This document shows positions 52,512 to 59,705 of a DNA stretch of 64,000 nucleotides, in pieces. Origin of the DNA: Bacteriovorax sp037444575. Lineage in GTDB: Bacteria > Bdellovibrionota > Bacteriovoracia > Bacteriovoracales > Bacteriovoracaceae. The position numbers were made by a program, and so were the translations under genes. Under the pieces are notes generated by a model that was given only the letters and a program-made list of their open reading frames with translations, searched no databases and was not told where the DNA came from. The stretch covers positions 186,001-250,000 of the forward strand of contig JBBIME010000006.1 in NCBI GenBank assembly GCA_037444575.1, read 5' to 3'. How positions within the stretch are numbered: the first letter of the stretch is position 1; every line of letters starts with the position of its first letter.

Positions 52512-53258
52512 TTATTTCTCCGGTAGTTTTATCTCAATAGTCATTCCTGGTTTTAAAACTTCATTTGGATTAGAGAATAATATTTTGACGGCAAAAACCA
52601 ATCTTGTTCGCTCTTCTTTAGTCTGAACATTTTTTGGAGTAAACTCTGCTTCTTCGCCAATCTGTGAAACAGTCCCCGAAAATTCGCGCTTGTTGGCCTC
52701 TGGTAAAACTCCAGTCAATTTTTCGCCAATCGAAATTCTATTAATTAAATCGTGAGGTACATAAATATAGGTGTAGATATCTTCTTTTAGGTTAGCGAGG
52801 GTAAAAAGATGCATTCCTGGATTAACCATCTCCCCCTCCTCATGGTATTTATTTAGAACAACCCCATCAATTGGAGAAGTTATATTGCACCAACTAAGCT
52901 TTAAATCAGCGTCATCTTTTTTATTTTTCATCTGATCAAAGACTTCTTTTGATTGAGATCCTTGTCTATAAAGTTTATCTGCTCTCACAAAATCTACAGT
53001 GGCAATTTGGTCAGTAAGTTTATAATCCTCACAAGCAAGGATCATAAGTAGCTGCCCTTTTTTTATATGATCACCTTCCTTGAAATTTATTTTGGAAATA
53101 ACAGAAGTAAGTCTTGCTGAAATATCTACTTTTGTTGCTTCAATTGTCCCTGCATATGAAAATGGTTTCTTAAAAATATAAACTTTAAGAACAACTCCTA
53201 TAATTAATAAAAGGACAGTTATACCAATTCTTATTTTAATTTTTTTTTGTATTGCCAT
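52512..53258 (-). CDS. HlyD-family membrane fusion protein, YbhG-like
   Basis: 248 aa. An N-terminal TM anchor (about 10-29) is followed by a biotinyl-lipoyl-like domain split around a helical hairpin (ISARLTSVISKINFKEGDHIKKGQLL, shortened to VISKINFKEGDHIKKG), and a beta-barrel. It links the inner-membrane ABC exporter to TolC across the periplasm. The helical hairpin is short, as in YbhG. TolC starts upstream with the stop exactly adjacent to this start (53259). Confidence 0.92.
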   Translation of the reverse strand: MAIQKKIKIRIGITVLLLIIGVVLKVYIFKKPFSYAGTIEATKVDISARLTSVISKINFKEGDHIKKGQLLMILACEDYKLTDQIATVDFVRADKLYRQGSQSKEVFDQMKNKKDDADLKLSWCNITSPIDGVVLNKYHEEGEMVNPGMHLFTLANLKEDIYTYIYVPHDLINRISIGEKLTGVLPEANKREFSGTVSQIGEEAEFTPKNVQTKEERTRLVFAVKILFSNPNEVLKPGMTIEIKLPEK

Positions 53259-54596
53259 TTATTTTTCCTCAGTACTCAAATAATGCAAATTTGATTTTTC
53301 CACTAAAATGCTGCTCTCAATTTGTGCATCGTAAACCTGTGCTTCCAGGAATTTTAAATTAGCGTCTTGAACATCCAGATATCTTATTTTTCCGGCCCTG
53401 TAAGACTGATAAGTTAAGCGAACAACTTCCTTTGCCTCATTTACATTTTTTTCACTCAATTTTTTTTGTGATTCCAAACTAGCAAGAGAATCTAGTCCTT
53501 TAAAAAAATCTCTCGTGAGGTCAATGAACCTTTGCTGCTTTTGATAGGAGCTGGAATTGGCTTCACTAAGTTTTGTAGCGGCCCTACTTTCACTAGCTTC
53601 CCCTTCGTAAAGAGGAATACTAATAGTGACACCAATCGTATTTTGAATAACTTTTTTTGGTAGAACTATATCTGGATAAATATATTGAGACTTGGCCAGC
53701 AATTGTAGTTTGGGCCATAGACTAGATTTCTCACTTTCGAAAGCCTTGATCAATGACTCATTTTGATGATTTAAAACTTTCAGCTCTGGATGATTTTCAG
53801 TTGGTCCAATAAATTTTAAGCCGCTAAAATTTTTAAGAGTGTGATCAATTGAATCTAAATCTATTAGCACACTAGGTGATTCGATTCCCTCTTGTGCCAT
53901 CGTTTTCGGGATTGGTCTGGACATATCAAACTCTTTACCAACTCCAATAAAGGCGACAAGCTCTCGCAAGCTTCCAGCTAGTTTTGTTTGTGCCTGCTTA
54001 AATTTTAATTGATAACTGAGAACTTCCCTTTTTGCCTGGATGACATCAAGACGACTTGATGACCCTGCTTTAAAGCGCTGATCAATATCGTTACTCTGAT
54101 CCTTTGCAATCTGAAGTGAATTGAAAACTAAATCTAATTCTTTCAAAGCATATTGGGTTTTAAAGTAAACAAGACGTATGCTTAGCTCAATCTGTTTTTT
54201 TACGGCCGTGTAGTTTGCATTTTTTGATAACGACTGCAACTTATAACTTTCAGCAAGTTTTTTATCTTTGCCCTTATCAAACAATGTGTAGGTCAGTACA
54301 GGGCCGATCGCATAGTTGTTATGTGTTCCAAACGTAATAGGACCAAGTGATGGAACTTCTGTTTGATAATTATAACTGCCCACAAGAGAGAGGTTTGGAA
54401 GTGTTGATGCAGTTGTTGATTTCGCCTGATATTCTGAACTTTCAACCGAGGCTGAAATTGATTTTAATATTTCTGAATTTACTGCTCCATTTGTTTCAGC
54501 TTCTGAGAGTGATTCATGAAACGTTGGCGCAACCAAAGCTTGCGAATTAGAAATTATAAATAGTGTATGAAGCAAAACATTTAAAAGAATTCCCAT
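53259..54596 (-). CDS. TolC-family outer-membrane factor of the ABC exporter
   Basis: 445 aa from the ATG at 54596, which follows GGAAAG; a longer upstream frame has none, and the signal peptide (1-20) fits. Two TolC-type helical repeat units (FKTQYALKELDLVF... and TYQSYRAGKIRYLDVQDANL, with the conserved Gly and Asp) form the periplasmic helical barrel. First gene of the six-gene exporter operon. The cargo is unknown; YbhGFSR-type pumps in E. coli export drugs and cations. Confidence 0.9.
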   Translation of the reverse strand: MGILLNVLLHTLFIISNSQALVAPTFHESLSEAETNGAVNSEILKSISASVESSEYQAKSTTASTLPNLSLVGSYNYQTEVPSLGPITFGTHNNYAIGPVLTYTLFDKGKDKKLAESYKLQSLSKNANYTAVKKQIELSIRLVYFKTQYALKELDLVFNSLQIAKDQSNDIDQRFKAGSSSRLDVIQAKREVLSYQLKFKQAQTKLAGSLRELVAFIGVGKEFDMSRPIPKTMAQEGIESPSVLIDLDSIDHTLKNFSGLKFIGPTENHPELKVLNHQNESLIKAFESEKSSLWPKLQLLAKSQYIYPDIVLPKKVIQNTIGVTISIPLYEGEASESRAATKLSEANSSSYQKQQRFIDLTRDFFKGLDSLASLESQKKLSEKNVNEAKEVVRLTYQSYRAGKIRYLDVQDANLKFLEAQVYDAQIESSILVEKSNLHYLSTEEK

Positions 54597-54712
54597 AAAC
54601 TTTCCACAGATGTTCTGGAGACAAACATTCAAGTTTCCACGGGTGATGAATAAACTCAAGGAGCGCTACTCATGTGTATTCTTGTTTCTTGGTGATAGGA
54701 AAAAATTATGGA

Positions 54713-55216
54713 TTAATGTTTAAAGCGAAGCGTGAGCATCTTTGCTCGAGATTTAATAACAACAGCAAGTTTCCAAGGAGCAGAATGTCTTACCTTCACC
54801 AAAAGTCGATCTTTCCAACTTTTCCAACGAGGGTACCAAGTCGCAAACCATTTCATTTTCATAAGGGACGGACGAGTGAGATCAAATAACCTTGCAAATA
54901 AGGCCGTTCCGAAAAGTTTTGCACCAGCAATAACCACGGTTCCTGATAAGAGATGGCCTTTTTCAAAAAGAAATAATCCAAAGAGCTTAACAGGTAATAA
55001 TATCAAAACTGGAACTCCAAGAATTATCAAGGCGCCCCATGAAGGGATGTGAACAATGCCTTCTTCGATATGTTTCCAAATGGGAAGTTTTGACAGTCTG
55101 TTGAATTGAGCGGCCAATGGTTCCCACCCCCACTCTTCAAAGACTAAAATCAAAGCAAAGGGATAGAGCAATAGATAGGTCCAGATCTTAGAATAATTTT
55201 TCTTCCCTTCATTCAT
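54713..55216 (-). CDS. Membrane protein of unknown function
   Basis: 167 aa from the ATG at 55216 (a GTG six codons upstream has no RBS). Two hydrophobic spans (about 12-28 and 60-85). Motif TYLLLYPFALILVFEEWGWEPLA is shared by small uncharacterised membrane proteins in other Proteobacteria. The C-terminal part is basic. Possibly independent, as the terminator of the downstream-side gene lies just upstream. Function unknown. Confidence 0.6.
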   Translation of the reverse strand: MNEGKKNYSKIWTYLLLYPFALILVFEEWGWEPLAAQFNRLSKLPIWKHIEEGIVHIPSWGALIILGVPVLILLPVKLFGLFLFEKGHLLSGTVVIAGAKLFGTALFARLFDLTRPSLMKMKWFATWYPRWKSWKDRLLVKVRHSAPWKLAVVIKSRAKMLTLRFKH

Positions 55217-55232
55217 TATCCAAGTATCACGC

Positions 55233-55260
55233 AAAAAAAAAGGGGTCGCAAGGACCCCTT
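55233..55260 (-). terminator. Intrinsic terminator of the Ala/Lys-rich gene
   Basis: AAGGGGTC/GACCCCTT stem with loop CTTGC, ending on the minus strand in a long T-run, 26 nt downstream of the stop at 55286. Confidence 0.9.
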
Positions 55261-55285
55261 CTTTTATATCTACAAGGAATATAGA

Positions 55286-55552
55286 TTATTTTTTTGCAGA
55301 TTCAGTAGTTGCAGCAGCTGAAGCGTCAGCAGCTTTAACTTCTTTAGCGTCTTTTTTAGCAGCTTTAGCGTGTTTTTTAGCTTTTTTAAGAGCAGCAGCG
55401 TCTTCAGATTTTGCTTCAGCTTTTACTTCTGCTTTAGCTTCTACAGCTTTTGTTTCAGTAGCTTTTGCTTCTGTAGCTTTAACTTCTTTTTTATCAGCTG
55501 CGAAAGATACGATTGAAGTAAGAGCTAGAGCGATTACGATCATTGATTTCAT
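55286..55552 (-). CDS. Small secreted Ala/Lys/Glu-rich protein
   Basis: 88 aa. A signal peptide (1-18, ending VSFA) is followed by a low-complexity helical region of Lys, Ala, Glu and Thr with repeated KATEAKA-type units. No family is recognised. RBS AAGGAG precedes the ATG. It is similar in type to the Lys/Glu-rich protein at 13137. Its short, repetitive, charged nature suggests a periplasmic or secreted structural role, but this is open. Confidence 0.6.
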   Translation of the reverse strand: MKSMIVIALALTSIVSFAADKKEVKATEAKATETKAVEAKAEVKAEAKSEDAAALKKAKKHAKAAKKDAKEVKAADASAAATTESAKK

Positions 55553-55707
55553 GAGAACTCCTTAATTGGTTAGTACTTAAAGCAAGTTATTTTGCTTTGA
55601 AAAGTAGTGTTTTATTTTTTAAGGAATTTACACCATTTTTTTTATACGACAATTCAAAAAATGTATTTCATATAAAAATTTTATGATTAAGTACTAAATT
55701 ATATTCA

Positions 55708-55719
55708 TTGACAGGTCAA
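55708..55719. promoter_or_regulatory. Palindrome upstream of the hsp20 sigma-54 promoter
   Basis: TTGAC-AG-GTCAA, a perfect inverted repeat with a 2-bp centre, about 58 nt upstream of the -24 element. Enhancer-binding proteins often bind such palindromes 70-150 bp upstream of the start. Possible activator site; could also be chance or a -35-like element. Confidence 0.4.
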
Positions 55720-55776
55720 AAAGTAGCCCTTTGCCCCACAAAAAGGCCAGTTTCTTAAAGAAAAGGGTGAAAAAAA

Positions 55777-55793
55777 TGGCCCATGAATTGCTG
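55777..55793 (+). promoter_or_regulatory. Candidate sigma-54 promoter before hsp20-ftsH
   Basis: TGGCCCATGAATTGCTG: GG at 55778-55779 and GC at 55790-55791, exact GG-N10-GC spacing, with TTGCT at the -12 element. Predicted start near 55803 and a 37-nt leader with AAGGGGG before the ATG. Confidence 0.68.
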
Positions 55794-55839
55794 CTATATC
55801 TATAGAGTAAAGCAATAGTGCTTATCAAGGGGGTTTAAA

Positions 55840-56301
55840 ATGAAAAATTCACTTATAGCATCGCCGCAAAGAGCACTTCGTCAATCAATGCTCCCTGCCT
55901 TGCGATCTCTATCTGAAATAGAACAGGAGATGGATCGATTGCTCTCTGGATCCTTCCCGACTTCATATGAAGGCTATGACTTTTCACCTAGCTGTAATGT
56001 GAAAGAAAATGCAAAAGAGTATATTGTTCAATTCGATATTCCCGGCATAAAAAAAGAAGACGTTCAGATTGAACTCGCAGACAACAGACTAACTGTTTGT
56101 GGCGAACGAAAAGAAAACAAAGAAGAAAAAGATTCTAAAAGCTATTTTTCAGAATCATTTTTTGGATCTTTTACGAGATCATTTAATCTTCCAAGTTCAG
56201 TAGATTCAAATAAAGTAGACGCAAGTTATGCTGATGGAGTTTTGACTGTAAAAATTCCTAAATCACAAGCGACGAATGTGAAAGAAATTAAAATTCATTA
56301 A
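55840..56301 (+). CDS. Small heat-shock protein, Hsp20/alpha-crystallin
   Basis: 153 aa, typical length. The N-terminal region has EIEQEMDRLLSG. The alpha-crystallin domain (about 48-145) starts PSCNVKENAKEYIVQFDIPGIKKEDVQIEL (shortened to VQFDIPGIKKEDVQIEL) and holds the conserved ADGVLTVKIPK (A-x-x-x-G-V-L) motif near the end. It is a holdase chaperone. The sigma-54-type promoter lies upstream and a hairpin separates it from ftsH. Confidence 0.95.
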   Translation: MKNSLIASPQRALRQSMLPALRSLSEIEQEMDRLLSGSFPTSYEGYDFSPSCNVKENAKEYIVQFDIPGIKKEDVQIELADNRLTVCGERKENKEEKDSKSYFSESFFGSFTRSFNLPSSVDSNKVDASYADGVLTVKIPKSQATNVKEIKIH

Positions 56302-56307
56302 GAGACG

Positions 56308-56336
56308 AATGCCCAACAAAAAAATTGTTGGGCATT
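56308..56336 (+). terminator. Intergenic hairpin between hsp20 and ftsH
   Basis: GCCCAACAA/TTGTTGGGC stem with an A-rich loop, followed by TTTTCTAT. Likely partial terminator, lowering ftsH expression from the hsp20 promoter. Confidence 0.75.
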
Positions 56337-56360
56337 TTCTATAAATTTATTAAGGATTAG

Positions 56361-58262
56361 ATGACGACTCAAGATAGCAATCAACCGCCTCAAAACATAA
56401 ATTTTGGATCCACCTGGATCTGGATTTTTATTGTTTTCCTGATAGCATTTAACTTTTTTTCAAACTCTATCCAAGAAAGAAAATCCTACGATGAATTTTT
56501 AAAACTCATTGATCAGGGGAAAGTCACAGAAGTTGTCTTTAATGATGATCAAATTATTGCAACGGTTAAAGGGAATACCAAAAGTTTAGTAACCTATAAA
56601 GTAAATGACACTGCCTTAATTCCTCTTCTAAAAAATAAGGGAATTAGGTTTCAAGCAAATCCTAAATCTACATTCTGGAGTAATGCACTCTTATGGTTAT
56701 TTCCACTCTTCTTTATCATCATGCTTTTCAGAAATGCCGTTAAACTTCCAGGTAATCGCTTGCTTTCGTTTAACAAATCAAGAGCAAAAGTTTATGTCGA
56801 AAAAGATATAAAAACGACATTTACCGATGTGGCCGGAGTTGATGAGGCCAAAGAAGAGCTTATTGAAGTGGTCAATTTCCTGAAAGATCCCAAAAAATAT
56901 TCAAGGCTCGGAGGCCATGTTCCAAAAGGAGTTCTATTAGTCGGTCCACCAGGAACAGGGAAAACTCTTATGGCCAAGGCCGTAGCTGGTGAAGCAAACG
57001 TTCCATTTTTTTCAATTAATGGATCCGAGTTTGTAGAACTTTTTGTTGGAATGGGGGCCGCTCGAGTTCGAGATCTTTTCGACCAAGCAAGGAGTCAGTC
57101 CCCTTGTATCGTTTTTATTGACGAGCTTGATGCTTTAGGAAAAACGCGATCAATGGCCAATTTCACTGGCGGACACGATGAAAAAGAGCAAACTCTCAAT
57201 CAGCTTCTAGCTGAAATGGATGGTTTCGATTCTAGTTCAGGAGTCATTTTATTGGCAGCTACCAATCGTCCAGAAGTTCTTGACCCTGCACTTCTTCGCG
57301 CTGGAAGGTTTGACCGTCAGATATTATTAGATAAGCCTGATCAAAGAGGGCGTTTACAAATTTTAAAAATTCATATCAAAAACATCACACTAAAAGAAGA
57401 TGTAAAGCTTGAAGATATTGCTTCAATGACCCCAGGATTCTCAGGTGCTGATCTCGCCAACATGATTAATGAGGCTGCTCTTATTGCAACAAGAAGAAAT
57501 GCTGAAAGTGTTGAGTCCAATGATTTTGTCAAAGCAATAGAGCGAATTGTTGCCGGTCTTGAAAGAAAACAAAGACTGATGAACCCTGAGGAAAAGAAAA
57601 GAGTTGCTTATCATGAAATGGGACACGCTAGCGTTGCTTTAGGACTTCAAACTCAGGATAAGGTTCAAAAAGTCAGCATTATTCCAAGGGGAATTGGGGC
57701 CTTGGGATACACCCTCCAAAGACCTTTAGAAGACCGCTATATAATGACCAGGGAAGAGTTAAACAATAAAATTGCGACACTTCTTAGCGGGCGTGTATCA
57801 GAACAAATTTTCTGTGGAGATCTAACGACTGCGGCCGGAGATGATTTAGTTAAAGCATCTAATATCGCAAGAGCTATGATTACCCAATATGGAATGGGAG
57901 AGGCCCTGGGATTAGTCAGCGAAGAGAGTCCGAGCTATCGCTTTCTTCAAATGCCCGACTACCCTACTAATAATTATAAAAATTGGAGTGATAAAACAGA
58001 AGAAAAAATTGATCTTGAAATAAAAGGAATCCTTGATTCATGTCGAACAATTTCCAAAAAAGTCATTGAGGAAAATACAGAGTTCATAAAGATCTGTGTG
58101 GAAGAATTACTCAAGAAAGAGACATTAGATGTGGAGGAAATTGAAGATTTTTGGAAGAAACATGGAAAAACATACAATAAAAATATGCCTGCTAATATTC
58201 CAATAAAACAAGAAGTCATTCAAGAAGTAACCAAAGAGAAAAAAGAAGAGATGTTACAGTAA
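56361..58262 (+). CDS. ftsH: ATP-dependent zinc metalloprotease FtsH
   Basis: 633 aa, standard length. Two N-terminal TM helices (about 18-36 and 106-124) flank a periplasmic domain of about 70 residues. The AAA domain has Walker A GPPGTGKT (195-202), Walker B FIDELDALG and the SRH region. The zinc protease motif is HEMGH (418-422). It degrades misfolded membrane and cytosolic proteins. It lies 59 nt after hsp20, so a stress-linked second FtsH copy is likely; most bacteria also have a housekeeping ftsH elsewhere, which cannot be seen here. Confidence 0.96.
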   Translation: MTTQDSNQPPQNINFGSTWIWIFIVFLIAFNFFSNSIQERKSYDEFLKLIDQGKVTEVVFNDDQIIATVKGNTKSLVTYKVNDTALIPLLKNKGIRFQANPKSTFWSNALLWLFPLFFIIMLFRNAVKLPGNRLLSFNKSRAKVYVEKDIKTTFTDVAGVDEAKEELIEVVNFLKDPKKYSRLGGHVPKGVLLVGPPGTGKTLMAKAVAGEANVPFFSINGSEFVELFVGMGAARVRDLFDQARSQSPCIVFIDELDALGKTRSMANFTGGHDEKEQTLNQLLAEMDGFDSSSGVILLAATNRPEVLDPALLRAGRFDRQILLDKPDQRGRLQILKIHIKNITLKEDVKLEDIASMTPGFSGADLANMINEAALIATRRNAESVESNDFVKAIERIVAGLERKQRLMNPEEKKRVAYHEMGHASVALGLQTQDKVQKVSIIPRGIGALGYTLQRPLEDRYIMTREELNNKIATLLSGRVSEQIFCGDLTTAAGDDLVKASNIARAMITQYGMGEALGLVSEESPSYRFLQMPDYPTNNYKNWSDKTEEKIDLEIKGILDSCRTISKKVIEENTEFIKICVEELLKKETLDVEEIEDFWKKHGKTYNKNMPANIPIKQEVIQEVTKEKKEEMLQ

Positions 58263-58274
58263 CATCTCTTCTTT
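58242..58274. terminator. Long perfect inverted repeat ending ftsH and the CBS gene
   Basis: A 15-bp perfect stem (AAAGAAGAGATGTTA with its complement) around a CAG loop, with the ftsH stop TAA at 58260-58262 inside the right arm. It lies 9 nt from the convergent CBS gene's stop. T-rich flanks make it a likely bidirectional terminator. Confidence 0.8.
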
Positions 58275-58282
58275 AATAATTA

Positions 58283-58753
58283 TTAAATCTCAATGTGAGA
58301 TTCTTTCGGCATTCTTACACCCTTTTCATTTTTTATCTGAACCTCAGAAATTTTTGCTAAATTGTTAATCTCTTCTGCCATTAAACTTAAAAGATCTTCG
58401 GAAGAAATTAATCCAAAAAGAGATCCATCTGTATTAACAACAGGAAGTCTCTTAACTCCCATATCTTTCATTCTTAGTACAGTTTCAAAGATGCCGTCAT
58501 CAGCATTTATTGTCATAGGATGCGATTGCATAACTTGGTCAACGCGAATATCCTGCGGTTTTAGTGACGCTCCTACGGCCATCGCAATATCTCGATCAGT
58601 GATGATTCCCGCCGGAATTCTTTTACCATCCATGCCCTCAGTAACAATGACACATCCTACATGATGCATTTGCATGACTGCGGCGACATCTTTTAGTGTG
58701 GAATTTTTCCCAACGGTGACGATCTTTGTTTTGCATATAGATTTAATGGACAT
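58283..58753 (-). CDS. CBS-domain protein (two CBS repeats)
   Basis: 156 aa from the ATG at 58753, which follows GGAGGAAGTT. Two CBS repeats (about 5-65 and 75-130) with typical VGKNSTLKDVAAVMQMHHVG (shortened) and GVKRLPVVNTDGSLFGLISSEDLL motifs. Stand-alone CBS pairs bind adenine nucleotides and act as energy sensors in stress. It has a sigma-54-type promoter upstream. The target protein is unknown. Confidence 0.92.
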   Translation of the reverse strand: MSIKSICKTKIVTVGKNSTLKDVAAVMQMHHVGCVIVTEGMDGKRIPAGIITDRDIAMAVGASLKPQDIRVDQVMQSHPMTINADDGIFETVLRMKDMGVKRLPVVNTDGSLFGLISSEDLLSLMAEEINNLAKISEVQIKNEKGVRMPKESHIEI

Positions 58754-58793
58754 AACTTCCTCCTTTAGACAGCACAATGCTACAAAAAATAAT

Positions 58794-58811
58794 ATGCAAA
58801 TTTGCTTCCGA
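58794..58811 (-). promoter_or_regulatory. Candidate sigma-54 promoter before the CBS gene
   Basis: Minus strand: CGGAAGCAAATTTGCA with GG (58809-58808) and GC (58797-58796) at exact N10 spacing, and a perfect TTTGCA at -12. Predicted start near 58784, 31 nt before the ATG. Confidence 0.62.
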
Positions 58812-58972
58812 ATAAATCTTCATTCGATCATTTGTGAGTTGTAATGTGAATGAAATGAAATTTAAGAAAATTCTATAAAAAAATAATATTCGATATGAAA
58901 TAAATTCACTCTTATGATGCGTAATAATAGTGTAATTTGATTATAATTTTAAAGCTCTGTAGTCTGCCGAGC

Positions 58973-59695
58973 ATGAAGACAAAAAAATATATAGCTTTAA
59001 TCTTAGGGATAACCTTTGCTTTAAGTTCAAACTTAATTGCAAGTGAAAACTCAACTCCTGTCATGAGTCCAGAAAACAATCCTCTGGGGATCGGTGATAT
59101 CAGTTATTCTAATCAGTATGACTATGAGAGGTTTAAGCATAGCTTTTACTTCTTTTGGGCGCCACTAAACCTGGCCCATAATCAACTATCTTCTTATACA
59201 GGAAATTATCAATCGAATTATTCGAACACACAAATGAAAGGACTAGGCGTAGGTGTTCGACATAACATCTTACCATTACAAAACAATTTCGGAGTCCTTG
59301 GTGATTACAATTTATCAACTCATTGGCAAAAAGGAACATTAACTTCTACTAATAAATTGCATCTTAGCAAGAGTTCTAGTGAGATTAATCTTTTTGCATT
59401 GGATGTTACTGTCAAAGGACTTCTTGCCTACACCTACAGAGAAGTTGTTGCACCATTTTTAGGAATCGCAACTACTTTAATCTCTTCTCGAGCGCAAAGC
59501 TCATTGGGCGGAGGTGATAATTCATTTAATGAAATTCATTTCGGTCCAGAGATTGGCGTTCAAATGATGAATTTCCCAATTCAAAATTCTTTTTGTTCCC
59601 TTGAATGGATCCAATATATTAAACAAGGCGAGCAAAACTCTCGTGTTTTTAGTGATGGCGGAAGAGAACAAATTTCTATTGGGATGAATTTCTAG
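58973..59695 (+). CDS. Outer-membrane beta-barrel-like protein
   Basis: 240 aa from the ATG at 58973, which begins the signal peptide (1-22, ending IAS); the upstream TTG reading adds 12 residues with no RBS. The mature protein is rich in alternating polar/aromatic strands and ends QISIGMNF, a typical barrel-closing strand. No family is recognised. It is first in line with the efflux genes but lacks a visible strong RBS. It may be an associated porin or an unrelated envelope protein. Confidence 0.55.
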   Translation: MKTKKYIALILGITFALSSNLIASENSTPVMSPENNPLGIGDISYSNQYDYERFKHSFYFFWAPLNLAHNQLSSYTGNYQSNYSNTQMKGLGVGVRHNILPLQNNFGVLGDYNLSTHWQKGTLTSTNKLHLSKSSSEINLFALDVTVKGLLAYTYREVVAPFLGIATTLISSRAQSSLGGGDNSFNEIHFGPEIGVQMMNFPIQNSFCSLEWIQYIKQGEQNSRVFSDGGREQISIGMNF

Positions 59696-59705
59696 AAGGT
59701 AAGAT

